DNA from: Oscillospiraceae bacterium | GTDB lineage: Bacteria > Bacillota > Clostridia > Oscillospirales > Oscillospiraceae | Length of the DNA: 64,000 nt | Assembly: GCA_015067435.1 (NCBI GenBank) | Contig: SVMM01000002.1 | Span: forward strand, 186,001-250,000 | Direction: 5' to 3' | Shown: one piece after another, positions 51,685-60,774 of the stretch | Position numbering within the stretch: position 1 is the first letter of the stretch | Layout: every line of letters starts with the position of its first letter | Translations under genes and position numbers: made by a program | Notes under the pieces: model-generated | Seen by the model: only the letters and a program-made list of their open reading frames with translations | What the model was told of the DNA's origin: nothing | The model's database searches: none

Positions 51685-52239
51685 ATGGATATTCACGAGA
51701 AAATGCACAGCGGCGAATGGTATCTGCCGAACGACCCCGTGCTCGCGCGCGAGCAGGCCGAATGTCTGGAAAAGCTGTACGACTACAACGCGACGCGCCC
51801 CCATGAGACCGAGAAGCGCGCGGCGCTGCTGCGCGACATGTTCGCCGAGATCGGCGAGGGCTGCTACTTCGAGCCGCCGTTCCACGCCAACTGGGCGGGA
51901 AAATTCATGCACTTCGGCAAAAACATCTACTGTAACTTCGGCGTCACCTTCGTGGACGACACGAGCATCTACGTCGGCGACTTCACCCAGTTCGGGCCGC
52001 ACTGCGTCATCGCCACCGCCGACCACCCCCTCGACGACGCGGAGCGCGAGGCGGGGTATCAGCGCAACTTCCCCGTCCGCATCGGGCGCAACTGCTGGTT
52101 CGGCGCGGGCGTGCTGGTCATGCCGGGCGTGACGATCGGCAACAATGTGGTCGTCGGCGCGGGGAGCGTCGTGACGCACGACCTGCCGGACAATGTGCTG
52201 GCGCACGGCGTACCGTGCAGGGTGGTGCGGGAGCTGTAA
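51685..52239 (+). CDS. Maltose/galactoside O-acetyltransferase-like protein
   Basis: This 184-residue left-handed beta-helix acetyltransferase has the Mac-domain start KMHSGEWYLPNDPVL, then PPFHANWAGKFMHFGKNIYCNFGVTF near 67-92, the catalytic His region ATADHPLD near 110 and VMPGVTIGNNVVVGAGSVVT near 148. It transfers acetyl from acetyl-CoA to a sugar hydroxyl; which sugar is not certain. CAGGAGG precedes the ATG at 51685. It is monocistronic and close to the sugar importer operon. Confidence 0.92.
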   Translation: MDIHEKMHSGEWYLPNDPVLAREQAECLEKLYDYNATRPHETEKRAALLRDMFAEIGEGCYFEPPFHANWAGKFMHFGKNIYCNFGVTFVDDTSIYVGDFTQFGPHCVIATADHPLDDAEREAGYQRNFPVRIGRNCWFGAGVLVMPGVTIGNNVVVGAGSVVTHDLPDNVLAHGVPCRVVREL

Positions 52240-52249
52240 GGCGTATAAC

Positions 52250-52281
52250 AAAAGAGGTCTGCCGTACGGCAGGCCCCTTTT
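52250..52281 (+). terminator. Bidirectional terminator between acetyltransferase and mglC
   Basis: AAAAGAGGTCTGCC and GGCAGGCCCCTTTT pair over 14 positions with one mismatch and one G-U. Confidence 0.75.
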
Positions 52282-52295
52282 GCTGATAAGCGTTT

Positions 52296-53303
52296 TTACT
52301 TCTTGGCGAGGTACTTGCGCAGGTCGAGCGCGACGGCGACGACGATGACAAGGCCCTGCACGATGTAGTTGTAGTACGGGTTGACGCCGAGGAACTGGAG
52401 CACGATCTTCAAAAGCTCGAACACCAGCACGCCGACGAGGACGCCGGGCACCGTGCCGATACCGCCGGTGGTGGACACGCCGCCGATGGTGCAGCTCGCG
52501 ATGGCTTCCAGCTCATAGCCCATGCCCATGGACGTGGACGCGCCGCCGGTCTTCGCCGCCAAAATCCAGCCCGCGACGGCGTACATGATGCCGGCGGTGG
52601 TGTAGATGAGGATCAGCGTCTTGGTGGTGTTGACGCCGGAGACCTCCGCCGCGACCTCGTTGCCGCCGATGGCGTACATGTACTTGCCGTGGCGGGTCTT
52701 GTTGTAGAGGAACCAGAAGTACGCGCCGAAGATAAGCGCCACGAACAGCAGCAGCGGCAGATGGAAGCCGGTGGTGTTGCCGAGCTTGGCGTTGATGAGG
52801 TCGATGTAGCTCTTTTGGAAGCCGCCGATGGGCTGCGCGTCGGTGATGACGAGGCAGATGCCGTAAACGATGGTCTGCGTGCCAAGCGTCGCGATGAAGG
52901 GCGGGACATGGAGCTTCGTGACGATCAGGCCGTTGACGATGCCGATGGCCGCGCCGAGCGCGACCACGCACAGCAGCACGACGAACATGTTCATCTCCGG
53001 CAGGCTGGTCAGACGGCCTGAGTAGTCGCCCTTCTGGATCAGAATGCCGGACAGGCACGCCGCCAGGCCGACCTGACGGCCGGCGGAAAGGTCGGTGCCC
53101 TTGGTGATGAGGCAGCCGGAGACGCCGAGCGCGATGAGGAAGCGGACGGCGGTGTTGCTCATCAGGTTGCCGAAGTTGCTCCACGAGAAGAAGTTCTCCT
53201 TCGTGACGCCGACGATGATCGCCACGATCACGAGCATGACGACGATGGGGTTCGATTTCGCGTACTTCCATGCCTTTTGGGCGAAGTTTTCCTTTTTCTC
53301 CAT
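52296..53303 (-). CDS. mglC: Galactose/methylgalactoside ABC permease (MglC)
   Basis: MglC is the membrane subunit of the importer. The 335-residue protein has about eight to ten hydrophobic segments, LITKGTDLSAGRQVGLAA near residue 66, the coupling motif NEVAAEVSGVN near 217 and SCTIGGVSTTGGIGTVPG near 267, all typical of the ribose/galactose permease family. GGGAGGG precedes the ATG. It is last in the mglBAC operon. Confidence 0.93.
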   Translation of the reverse strand: MEKKENFAQKAWKYAKSNPIVVMLVIVAIIVGVTKENFFSWSNFGNLMSNTAVRFLIALGVSGCLITKGTDLSAGRQVGLAACLSGILIQKGDYSGRLTSLPEMNMFVVLLCVVALGAAIGIVNGLIVTKLHVPPFIATLGTQTIVYGICLVITDAQPIGGFQKSYIDLINAKLGNTTGFHLPLLLFVALIFGAYFWFLYNKTRHGKYMYAIGGNEVAAEVSGVNTTKTLILIYTTAGIMYAVAGWILAAKTGGASTSMGMGYELEAIASCTIGGVSTTGGIGTVPGVLVGVLVFELLKIVLQFLGVNPYYNYIVQGLVIVVAVALDLRKYLAKK

Positions 53304-53318
53304 TGTTCTTCCCTCCCG

Positions 53319-54830
53319 TTATTCAAACTGCGTGGCAAGCGCCATGATGTTCTCCTGATTGGCCTCCCCGCCGTCGACGAAGCCCGTCACGCGCCCGTCG
53401 CACATGACCATGATGCGGTCGGACATGCCGATCAGCTCGCCCATCTCGGACGAGATCATGATGATGCTCTTGCCCGCCTTGGCAAGGTCGGCGATGATGC
53501 AGTAGATCTCGTACTTCGCGCCGACGTCGATGCCACGCGTTGGCTCGTCAAGGATCAGCACCTCGGGGTTGTTCGCCAGCCACCGGCCGATGAGCACCTT
53601 CTGCTGGTTGCCGCCGGAGAGCGACTGGATCAGCGTCTTGCCGGACGGCGTCTTGATGTTCATCTTCCTGCGGTTGTCCTCCACGAGGTCGTTGATCTTC
53701 TTCGTGTTGAGCACAATGCCGTGGTCGACGTACTGGTTGAGGGACGCGATGGAGATGTTGTCCGCCACGGAGAGGACGCCCATGATGCCGCTGCCGCGGC
53801 GGTCCTCCGTCAGCATGGCGATACCCTGATCGATGGCGTCCTTCGGGCGGTTGATCTTCAATTCCCTGCCCTGATAGGTGATCTTGCCCGTCGTGTGCGA
53901 GCGCGTGCCGAAGATGCCCTCCATCAGCTCGGTGCGCTGCGCGCCGACGAGGCCCGCGACGCCGAGGATCTCGCCCTTGCGGACGTTGAAATTCACATGG
54001 CGGAAGCTCTTGGGGTTGATGGAGGTGAAGTCCTCGACCTCGAACACCACCTCGCCGGGCACGTTCTCGCGCTTGGGATAGAGGTTCGTCAGCTCGCGGC
54101 CCACCATCTTGGTGATGATGAAGTCGGTCGTCAGCTCCTTCGCCGCCCATGTGCCGATGTACTGGCCGTCGCGCATGATGGTGACCTCGTCGCTGATGCG
54201 CAGGATCTCGTCCATCTTGTGCGAGATGTAGACGATGGCGACGCCGTCCTTCTTGAGGTCCTCCACGATGCGGAACAGCGCCTCGACCTCGTTCTGCGTC
54301 AGCGACGACGTCGGCTCGTCCAAGATCAGCACGCGGCAGTTCGCGCTGACCGCCTTCGCGATCTCGACCGACTGCATCTGCGAGATCGACAGCTCACCGA
54401 GCTTCTGGCGCGGGTCGAAGTCCATGCGCACCTTCTTGAGGACCTCCGCCGCGTCGTCATACATCTTCTTATGGTCGACGATCGGGAAAAAGCCGAGCGC
54501 CTTTTTCAGCGGATAGCGGCCGAGATAGATGTTCTCGCCGATCGTGCGGGCGGGGATGGGCTGGAGCTCCTGATGCACCATCGCAATGCCCTTGCCCAGC
54601 GCGTCGAGCGGGTCCTTGATCTCGACCTTATTGCCGTCTATATAGATTTCACCTTCGTCCATCGAATAGATGCCGAACATGCATTTCATCAAAGTTGATT
54701 TTCCGGCGCCGTTTTCGCCCATCAGCGCGTGAACGGTGCCGGGGCGGAGCTGCAGCTGCGCATGGTCGAGCGCCTTGACGCCCGGAAACGACTTGCATAC
54801 GCCGCGCATCTCCAGTACGAATTCAGACAT
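53319..54830 (-). CDS. mglA: Galactose/methylgalactoside ABC ATPase (MglA)
   Basis: MglA is the double ATPase of the sugar importer. The 503-residue protein has an intact first domain (Walker A GENGAGKST near residue 38, LSISQMQSVEIAKA near 147, LILDEPTSSL) and a second domain (GLVGAQRTE as a degenerate Walker A near 295, LSGGNQQKVLIGRWL near 405, LILDEPTRGIDVGA). This asymmetry is normal for the family. GGAGG precedes the ATG by 9 bases. It is separated from mglB by a terminator-like hairpin. Confidence 0.95.
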   Translation of the reverse strand: MSEFVLEMRGVCKSFPGVKALDHAQLQLRPGTVHALMGENGAGKSTLMKCMFGIYSMDEGEIYIDGNKVEIKDPLDALGKGIAMVHQELQPIPARTIGENIYLGRYPLKKALGFFPIVDHKKMYDDAAEVLKKVRMDFDPRQKLGELSISQMQSVEIAKAVSANCRVLILDEPTSSLTQNEVEALFRIVEDLKKDGVAIVYISHKMDEILRISDEVTIMRDGQYIGTWAAKELTTDFIITKMVGRELTNLYPKRENVPGEVVFEVEDFTSINPKSFRHVNFNVRKGEILGVAGLVGAQRTELMEGIFGTRSHTTGKITYQGRELKINRPKDAIDQGIAMLTEDRRGSGIMGVLSVADNISIASLNQYVDHGIVLNTKKINDLVEDNRRKMNIKTPSGKTLIQSLSGGNQQKVLIGRWLANNPEVLILDEPTRGIDVGAKYEIYCIIADLAKAGKSIIMISSEMGELIGMSDRIMVMCDGRVTGFVDGGEANQENIMALATQFE

Positions 54831-54910
54831 ACCGTTGTGCCTCCGTTCCTTCAGGATAATGTCTCTGGGGGTTGGGAACGCTTTTTTCTCTCGCCTGACT
54901 CTGGAATCTT

Positions 54911-54944
54911 AAAAACGGGTGAGCCTTTCGGCTCACCCGTTTTT
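54911..54944 (-). terminator. Intercistronic attenuator between mglB and mglA
   Basis: The 15-bp stem AAAAACGGGTGAGCC/GGCTCACCCGTTTTT has a 4-base loop and ends in a T run on the minus strand. It should make mglB mRNA more abundant than mglAC. Confidence 0.85.
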
Positions 54945-54989
54945 TCACTGTGCAAACGGGGATCGTTTCTGCTATGCCCGTTGTGATGC

Positions 54990-56048
54990 TCAGCCGGTGA
55001 CCTTGACGTAGTCGACCCAGTAGTAGTTCTGGATGTTCTCACCGTTCAGCGCCTTGACGGTGACGTCAACGGCGGTGTGGGACTGGCCGATGTGGTCGTT
55101 GAGCACCGTACCGGTCATGGTGCCGTCCTTGACCATCTGCTGGCACTCCTCCAGCGCGTCAACGCCGACGAGGTAGATGTCCTGACCGACGGTGCGGCCC
55201 GCGGCGGTGATGGCGGTGGCGGCGCCGAGCGCCATGGCGTCGTTGTTGCAGAAGACGACCTCAACGGCGTCGCCGTACTTGGCGAGGTCGTTGGCGCAGA
55301 TCTCCTGGCCCTTCGCCTGCGCCCAGTTGCCGATCTGGTCGTCGAGGCACTCGACGGTGATGCCGGCGTCGGTCAGCGCCTTGACGGAGAACTCGGTACG
55401 ATACTGCGCGTCAACGTTCTCGGGGTCGCCCTCGATCATGATGTAGCTGACCTTGCCGTCGCCGTTGATGTCGCCCTTGTTGGCGAGGTCGCGGATGATC
55501 TCGCCCTGATAGGTGCCGGACTGGCGGGCGTCGGCGCCGACGTAGCAGACCTTCGCGTTGTCGAGGATGCCCTTGTAGGACTCGTCGCCGTTGTCGCCGA
55601 GCGGCTCACGGTTGATGAGGATCAGGGGGATGTTCGCGGCGACGATCTTGTCGATCGCGGCGTCCGCGGAGGAGGTCTGGACGAGGTTGAGGATGATGGC
55701 GTCCATACCCTGGGTGATGAAGTTGTCGATCTGGTTGTTCTGCTCCGCCATGTCGTTCTTGCCGTCGACGATGGTCACGTCATATTTGACGGTATCGTTG
55801 TTCAGGCTTTCAAAATAGCTGAGCAGCTCGTTGCGGTACAGGGTCATGAAGTTGTCGTCAAACTGATAGATGGCGACGCCGACCTTATAGGTCTTGGGGC
55901 CGGAGGCCGCGGGGGTGGTGGCCGCGGGAGTGGTCGCCGCAGGGGTGGTCGCCGCGGGAGCGGGCTCGGTCGTGCCGCCACCGCCGCCGCAGGCGGCAAG
56001 CGCGAATACCATGGCCAATGCAAGAATCGTTGCAAGTGCTTTCTTCAT
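54990..56048 (-). CDS. mglB: Galactose-type substrate-binding lipoprotein (MglB)
   Basis: MglB captures the sugar outside the cell. The 352-residue protein has a lipoprotein signal (lipobox LAAC, Cys at about residue 20), a Thr/Pro/Ala linker with AATTP repeats, and a type 1 periplasmic-binding domain. The calcium loop GDINGDGKVSYIM near residue 190 followed by EGDPENVDAQYRT matches glucose/galactose-binding MglB. AAGGAG precedes the ATG. Ligand is probably galactose or glucose; the exact sugar is inferred. Confidence 0.93.
   Translation of the reverse strand: MKKALATILALAMVFALAACGGGGGTTEPAPAATTPAATTPAATTPAASGPKTYKVGVAIYQFDDNFMTLYRNELLSYFESLNNDTVKYDVTIVDGKNDMAEQNNQIDNFITQGMDAIILNLVQTSSADAAIDKIVAANIPLILINREPLGDNGDESYKGILDNAKVCYVGADARQSGTYQGEIIRDLANKGDINGDGKVSYIMIEGDPENVDAQYRTEFSVKALTDAGITVECLDDQIGNWAQAKGQEICANDLAKYGDAVEVVFCNNDAMALGAATAITAAGRTVGQDIYLVGVDALEECQQMVKDGTMTGTVLNDHIGQSHTAVDVTVKALNGENIQNYYWVDYVKVTG
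55906..55965 (-). repeat. 15-base tandem repeats in the mglB linker
   Basis: Four consecutive 15-base units, the last diverged, encode AATTP in the flexible linker after the lipid anchor. Confidence 0.8.
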
Positions 56049-56077
56049 ACTTCTTCTTCTCCTTACTCATAATTTTG

Positions 56078-56093
56078 TTTCCCACGCGGGAAA
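56078..56093. promoter_or_regulatory. Palindrome in the mglB leader
   Basis: TTTCCC and GGGAAA flank 4 bases (ACGC), in the untranslated leader between the predicted start of transcription and the ribosome-binding site. Confidence 0.45.
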
Positions 56094-56097
56094 GATG

Positions 56098-56114
56098 TAC
56101 GGGACAATCCCGTA
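56098..56114. promoter_or_regulatory. Candidate operator at the mglB transcription start
   Basis: A perfect dyad TACGGGA-CAA-TCCCGTA lies a few bases after the -10 box, covering the predicted +1. It is a good place for a repressor. Confidence 0.55.
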
Positions 56115-56119
56115 TCTGT

Positions 56120-56148
56120 AAAATATCATCTTCCATCGAGAAAGTCAA
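56120..56148 (-). promoter_or_regulatory. Sigma-A promoter of mglBAC
   Basis: TTGACT and TATTTT are separated by 17 bases on the minus strand. Confidence 0.7.
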
Positions 56149-56258
56149 ATGCGTTGCTTTCAACCGATTCGATTTCGTCATAACAGACAAATGTTTCGCG
56201 TAAATGTTGTCACGGTGACGAAGATTCGCGTCTTTCTGAAATACCGTCATTTTATCCA

Positions 56259-56287
56259 TTGCCCATCCGAGGTATCCGCGCTATAAT
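56259..56287 (+). promoter_or_regulatory. Sigma-A promoter of the diguanylate cyclase gene
   Basis: TTGCCC and a perfect TATAAT are separated by 17 bases; the leader is about 70 bases. The 313-base gap 56049-56361 otherwise holds the mgl promoter and palindromes. Confidence 0.75.
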
Positions 56288-56361
56288 ATATAATGTAAAT
56301 TTGTAAGTTAATTCTTCCCGCTTGTACGTACAAATTTAGAATCGTGGTGTGATTTTTTCCG

Positions 56362-57492
56362 ATGCTTGAACGTATTCACAATCGAATTCGCAGCTTTTTC
56401 TTCCACTCCGGCACGCTGCGGCAGCAGATCTTTTCTGCGACGATCGTCATCGGCAGCTTTGCGAGCATCCTTGCCGTCGCGCTGACTATTCACCAGCAGC
56501 TCGGCATACACGCGCGGGTCGGAACCCTCATTTGCAGCGCATGGTTCATTATCTTTCAGCTCATCAACGCCCGCCGTCGTGTGGGCGACATGGCGTGCAC
56601 GGTGTTTGTCTGCGGGCTCAATCTGGTGATCCTGCCGATGCTGTTCTTCCCCTTCGGCAGCTACCGCGGCTGCATCCCTCTGTTCTACCTCATCGGCCTG
56701 CTCAATTCCGCGCTGCTGCTGCGCGGACGCATGAGAGCGATGGTGTCTGTCATTTCCATGTATGTCATGCTGTTTTCCTTTACAGCAGCCAATTCCAACC
56801 AATCTTTTAATTACGATCTGTCTCAGGAAACCCTTTATCAGAACCAGAAGCTGGCGCTGTTTCTCACCGGCACGGCGGTGGTCATTCTCACCGCATACAT
56901 CCTCAAGGCATACGAGGACGAGCGCCACCACAGCGAGGAGCTGATGGAGCGGCTCAAGTCGCTCTCCTTCCGCGACCCGCTGACCAGCCTCTACAACCGT
57001 CGCGAGCTGTTCCGCCGTCTTGAGCTGGTCTATCAGCCGCAGTCCGAGCGCACCGACCGGGGCGACAAGCTCCGGCTGGAGGGCTGCTACATCGCCATGT
57101 TCGACATCGACAACTTCAAAAAGCTGAACGACACGTATGGACACCAGTTCGGCGACACCGTGCTCAGCACGGTCGCAAAAACACTTTTGCAGGCGGTCGA
57201 TCCGCCCTCCGCCGAGCTTGCCGCGCGCTACGGCGGCGAGGAGTTCGTCTGTATGCTCTACGCGGACAGCATCAGCAGCGCCTTTACGCGCGTTGACGAA
57301 GCGCGGCGCGCCATCGCGGCACTCACCTGGGATGATGTTCCCGGACTGACCGTCACGATCAGCGGCGGTCTGGTCTCCTGCGAGAAGTTCACCAAGCTGG
57401 ACGACGCCATGCAGGCGGTCGACAAGCTGCTCTATCAGTCGAAAAACAGCGGCAAAAACCGCATCTCCACGCACCTCGACAGCCGCCGCTGA
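56362..57492 (+). CDS. Membrane-bound diguanylate cyclase (GGDEF)
   Basis: The 376-residue protein has about five or six hydrophobic segments in its first 180 residues, a short helix, and a GGDEF domain with DPLTSLYNRRELF near 209, FDIDNFKKLNDTYGHQFGD near 251 and active site RYGGEEF near 290. The active site is intact, so it should make c-di-GMP. The inhibitory RxxD site is absent (PSAE in its place), so product inhibition is not expected. There is no recognised sensor domain. The ribosome-binding site is weak. Confidence 0.93.
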   Translation: MLERIHNRIRSFFFHSGTLRQQIFSATIVIGSFASILAVALTIHQQLGIHARVGTLICSAWFIIFQLINARRRVGDMACTVFVCGLNLVILPMLFFPFGSYRGCIPLFYLIGLLNSALLLRGRMRAMVSVISMYVMLFSFTAANSNQSFNYDLSQETLYQNQKLALFLTGTAVVILTAYILKAYEDERHHSEELMERLKSLSFRDPLTSLYNRRELFRRLELVYQPQSERTDRGDKLRLEGCYIAMFDIDNFKKLNDTYGHQFGDTVLSTVAKTLLQAVDPPSAELAARYGGEEFVCMLYADSISSAFTRVDEARRAIAALTWDDVPGLTVTISGGLVSCEKFTKLDDAMQAVDKLLYQSKNSGKNRISTHLDSRR

Positions 57493-57509
57493 TGCCTCAG
57501 CCGAGAATA

Positions 57510-57549
57510 AAGAGCCGTTCCCGCCGGGGAACGGCTCTTGTTTTGTTTC
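57510..57549 (+). terminator. Terminator after the diguanylate cyclase gene
   Basis: The 13-bp stem AAGAGCCGTTCCC/GGGAACGGCTCTT has a 4-base loop and is followed by GTTTTGTTTC. Confidence 0.9.
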
Positions 57550-57554
57550 TTTGT

Positions 57555-58211
57555 TCATCCGCGCGCCGCCGGGTCAAGAAGCCCCGCGGCGGCATAGAGC
57601 AGCGCGTTGCAGATCGCCGCGGCAACGGTGCTTCCCCCCTTGCGTCCCATCGCCACGATGGCGGGTACGCCGCAGTCCTCGCAGACGGCGAGGGCGCGCT
57701 CCTTGCTCTCGACGACGTTGACGAAGCCCACCGGCACGCCGATGACCAATGCGGGCCGCGCGCCGTCCTCGATCGCGTCCGCGATGCGCAGCAGCGCCGT
57801 CGGCGCGTTCCCGACGGCGAGGATCGCTCCGGGATGCTCGCGCAGCGCACGCTCCATGGAGATGACCGCCCGCGTGACGCCGCGGCGCTTCGCCTCCGCC
57901 GCGACCTCTTCGTCCGCCATGTAGCACACCGCCTCGCATCCGAGTCTGGACGCTGCGGCGCGGCTCACGCCCGCGAGCGCCATGTTCGTGTCCGTCACGA
58001 TCACACCGCCGCGCAGCGCGTCCCTGCCCCGTTCGACCGCGTTTTCCGTGAAGCGGAGCGTCTGCGCGTACTCAAAATCCGCCGTGGTGTGGATGACGCG
58101 CCGGACGACCGCCTCCCGCTCCGGCGGCACCGCGGTCCCGCGCGCGCGAAGCTCGCGGTCGATGATCGCCATGCTCTCGCGCTCGATCTCCGCGGGTTTG
58201 GCATATTCCAT
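57555..58211 (-). CDS. cbiC: Cobalt-precorrin-8 methylmutase (CbiC)
   Basis: CbiC moves a methyl group from C-11 to C-12, giving cobyrinate. The 218-residue protein has the catalytic His in VIHTTADFEYAQ near residue 38, TDTNMALAGVSR near 71 and GNAPTALLRI near 130. It starts at ATG 58211, 5 bases after the cobQ stop, with GGAGGGG before it; upstream codons in this frame lie inside cobQ. It is the last gene of the cobalamin operon visible here; other corrin-ring genes are not in the window. Confidence 0.95.
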   Translation of the reverse strand: MEYAKPAEIERESMAIIDRELRARGTAVPPEREAVVRRVIHTTADFEYAQTLRFTENAVERGRDALRGGVIVTDTNMALAGVSRAAASRLGCEAVCYMADEEVAAEAKRRGVTRAVISMERALREHPGAILAVGNAPTALLRIADAIEDGARPALVIGVPVGFVNVVESKERALAVCEDCGVPAIVAMGRKGGSTVAAAICNALLYAAAGLLDPAARG

Positions 58212-58216
58212 CGCTC

Positions 58217-59692
58217 TCACCCCTCCATGATCCGATAGATCGCGTCCATATCCAACGCGGCGCGCACGCCGTCGGCAAGCAGGTCGTACTGCCGCTCCCG
58301 AAACGCGCGGCGCGGCTCCGGCGTCCCGCCGGCGTACGTAACGCCTTTCCTGCCGCACAGCCATGCGGCGATCCGTTCCGTCGTCTCGCCGCTGTCGAAC
58401 AGGCCGTGCAGATACGTCCCGCACACGCTGCCGCGGCGGCAGCCGTCCGGCCTGCCGTCCTCAAGCACGCAAAACGCCTCGCCCCGCACCTGCGTCTCCC
58501 CCATGTGGATCTCGTAGCCCTCGATCCGCGCACCGTCCATGGTGCCGCCCGTGACCGCCGCGCGCACGCGCGTCAGCGTCTTCTCCGGCGCGAAAACGGT
58601 CGTGCAGGGCAGGAGCCCCATGCCGCACAGCGCCTGCGTGTCCGATTCCACGCCCGACGGGTCGCGCAGCTCCTCGCCGAGCATCTGGTATCCGCCGCAG
58701 ACGCCCAGCACCGGCGTTCCGGCTGCCGCAAGCGCGCAGATTCTCTCCTCCAGACCGTTCCGGCGCAGCCAGAGCAGATCGTCAACCGTGCTTTTCGTGC
58801 CCGGCAAGATAATACAGTCCGGTGCTTGCAGCGCCTCCGGATCGTTTACATAACGCACGCCAAGCTGCCCGTGCTGCTCCAACGGCGTGAAATCCGTGAA
58901 ATTGGAGATATGCGGCAGGCGGATCACCGCAATATCGATAGGTTTATCGGTTTTTCTGACAGACAAGCGTGGTGCGAGCGAATCCTCGTCGTCCAGCTCG
59001 GCGCGCAGATACGGCACGACGCCCAGCACCGGCGCGCCGGTCTTCTCCTCGATCTGCCGAAGGCCCGGGCGCAAAAGCGCCTCGTCACCGCGGAATTTGT
59101 TCACGATCAGCCCGCGAACGCGTGCCCGCTCGTCCGCTTCCAGCAGCGCCACCGTGCCGTAGAGCTGCGCGAATACGCCGCCGCGGTCGATGTCGCCAGC
59201 CAGCAGCACCGGCGCGTCCACCAGCTCCGCGAGGCCCATGTTCACGATGTCGTTTTCCCGCAGGTTGATCTCCGCCGGGCTGCCCGCGCCCTCGATCACG
59301 ACGATCTCATGCTCAGACGCAAGGCTCTCGTACGCCGCGAGCACCTCGGGGATCAGCACGCGCTTGTACGCCATGTAGTCCGCGGCGCTCATGTGCATCC
59401 GCGCGCGCCCGTTCACAATCACCTGGCTGCCCGTGTCGCTGGACGGCTTGAGCAGGATCGGATTCATCCGCGCGTCCGGCTCGACGCCCGCCGCCTCTGC
59501 CTGTGCGATCTGGGCGCGTCCAATCTCCAATCCGTCGCGCGTCACACCGCTGTTGAGCGCCATATTCTGGCTCTTGAACGGCGCGACGCGATATCCGTCC
59601 TGACGGAAAATGCGGCAGAGCGCCGTACAGAGCAGGCTCTTGCCCACGCCGGACATTGTCCCCTGCACCATGATGCACTTTGCGCGCCTCAT
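58217..59692 (-). CDS. cobQ: Cobyric acid synthase (CobQ/CbiP)
   Basis: CobQ amidates four side chains of adenosylcobyrinate a,c-diamide using glutamine and ATP. The 491-residue protein has an N-terminal P-loop-like MVQGTMSGVGKS (residues 8-19), KSQNMALNSG near 40, IEGAGSPAEINL near 134, and a class I amidotransferase half with the nucleophile Cys in GVCGGYQMLG near 331 and His in GTYLHGLFD near 424. The ATG overlaps the cobD stop by 4 bases. Confidence 0.97.
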   Translation of the reverse strand: MRRAKCIMVQGTMSGVGKSLLCTALCRIFRQDGYRVAPFKSQNMALNSGVTRDGLEIGRAQIAQAEAAGVEPDARMNPILLKPSSDTGSQVIVNGRARMHMSAADYMAYKRVLIPEVLAAYESLASEHEIVVIEGAGSPAEINLRENDIVNMGLAELVDAPVLLAGDIDRGGVFAQLYGTVALLEADERARVRGLIVNKFRGDEALLRPGLRQIEEKTGAPVLGVVPYLRAELDDEDSLAPRLSVRKTDKPIDIAVIRLPHISNFTDFTPLEQHGQLGVRYVNDPEALQAPDCIILPGTKSTVDDLLWLRRNGLEERICALAAAGTPVLGVCGGYQMLGEELRDPSGVESDTQALCGMGLLPCTTVFAPEKTLTRVRAAVTGGTMDGARIEGYEIHMGETQVRGEAFCVLEDGRPDGCRRGSVCGTYLHGLFDSGETTERIAAWLCGRKGVTYAGGTPEPRRAFRERQYDLLADGVRAALDMDAIYRIMEG

Positions 59693-60774
59693 AAAAGCAC
59701 CTCCCGCAGCGCGGAAACCAACCGCTCATTCTCCTCCCGCGTACGCACCGCCGTTCGATACCAGCCCTCGTCCAGCCCCGCGAAGTCGGCGCAGCAGCGG
59801 ATCAGGATACCCCGCCGGCGCAGTTTGTCGTTCAGCCCGGCGGGGCCCCGAAACAGCAGGAAATTTGCCTCCCCCGGTATCACAGATAGACCGAGAGAGC
59901 ATAGCTGTCGATTCAACCACGGTCTTTCGACGCCGATCAGCGTACGCACTTGGTTGACATAATCTACATCTGCCAATACCGTGACCCCCGCCGCCTGTGC
60001 GACGCCGGACACCGACCACGGCGGAGCGCAGTAGCGCATGGCGTCCAGCAGCGCTGCGTCGCCGCACAGCACGTAGCCCAGCCGCAGCCCCGCGAGGCCG
60101 TAGAGCTTGGTGAACGCCTTAAGGATAATGACCTCCGGAAACGTGTCCAGCAGCGTTCCGTTCTCTCCCCTGCCCTTGATCGCGCGCAGAGCGCAGAGCG
60201 TCCGATACCGCTCCGGCTCGTCCAAAAAATCGACGAAGCACTCGTCGACCAGCAATCTCGTTCCGGTCTCGTGGCAGCGCGCCGCGATTTCTTGCAGCAG
60301 CGCCGGATCGACCGTCACGCCGCTCGGATTATTAGGTTGACATAATACTGCCAAACTGATTTGACCCGTGATCTCCCGTACAAATGCTCCGGTCATGTGA
60401 AACGTGTCGTCCAGCGGCACGCGCCGCAACGCGCAGCCGCAGGTGTCCAGCGCCGCCTCGTACTCGCCGAAGGCGGGCGCCGTCACTAGCGCGCGCTTTG
60501 GCCGGAGCGCGTACGCGGCGCGGTACAGCAGCTCGCTTGCTCCGTTGCCGCACAGCACCTGTTCCGCGCGCACGCCCTCGTGCGCCGCGATTGCCTCCCG
60601 CAGCGCGCGGCAGTCAGGGTCGGGATAGCGATCCGCCGACGCAGCCGCTCCGCAGACGGCGCGGCGCGCGCTCTCCGGCACGCCCAGCGGGCTGACGTTC
60701 GCGGAAAAGTCCAGCGGCTCCGCGCCGAATTCCCTTTTATACGCGGCCCAGTCGCCGCCATGCGTCCGGATCAT
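59689..60774 (-). CDS. cobD: Threonine-phosphate decarboxylase (CobD)
   Basis: CobD makes (R)-1-amino-2-propanol phosphate for the nucleotide loop of cobalamin. The 361-residue PLP aminotransferase-fold protein has HGGDW at the start, DFSANVSPLG near 22, QPNNPSG near 146, DECFVDF near 176 and the PLP Lys in LKAFTKLYGLAGLRLGY near 220. HisC is a relative, but the N-terminus and the cob neighbours favour CobD. It overlaps cbiB by 4 bases. Confidence 0.95.
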   Translation of the reverse strand: MIRTHGGDWAAYKREFGAEPLDFSANVSPLGVPESARRAVCGAAASADRYPDPDCRALREAIAAHEGVRAEQVLCGNGASELLYRAAYALRPKRALVTAPAFGEYEAALDTCGCALRRVPLDDTFHMTGAFVREITGQISLAVLCQPNNPSGVTVDPALLQEIAARCHETGTRLLVDECFVDFLDEPERYRTLCALRAIKGRGENGTLLDTFPEVIILKAFTKLYGLAGLRLGYVLCGDAALLDAMRYCAPPWSVSGVAQAAGVTVLADVDYVNQVRTLIGVERPWLNRQLCSLGLSVIPGEANFLLFRGPAGLNDKLRRRGILIRCCADFAGLDEGWYRTAVRTREENERLVSALREVLL

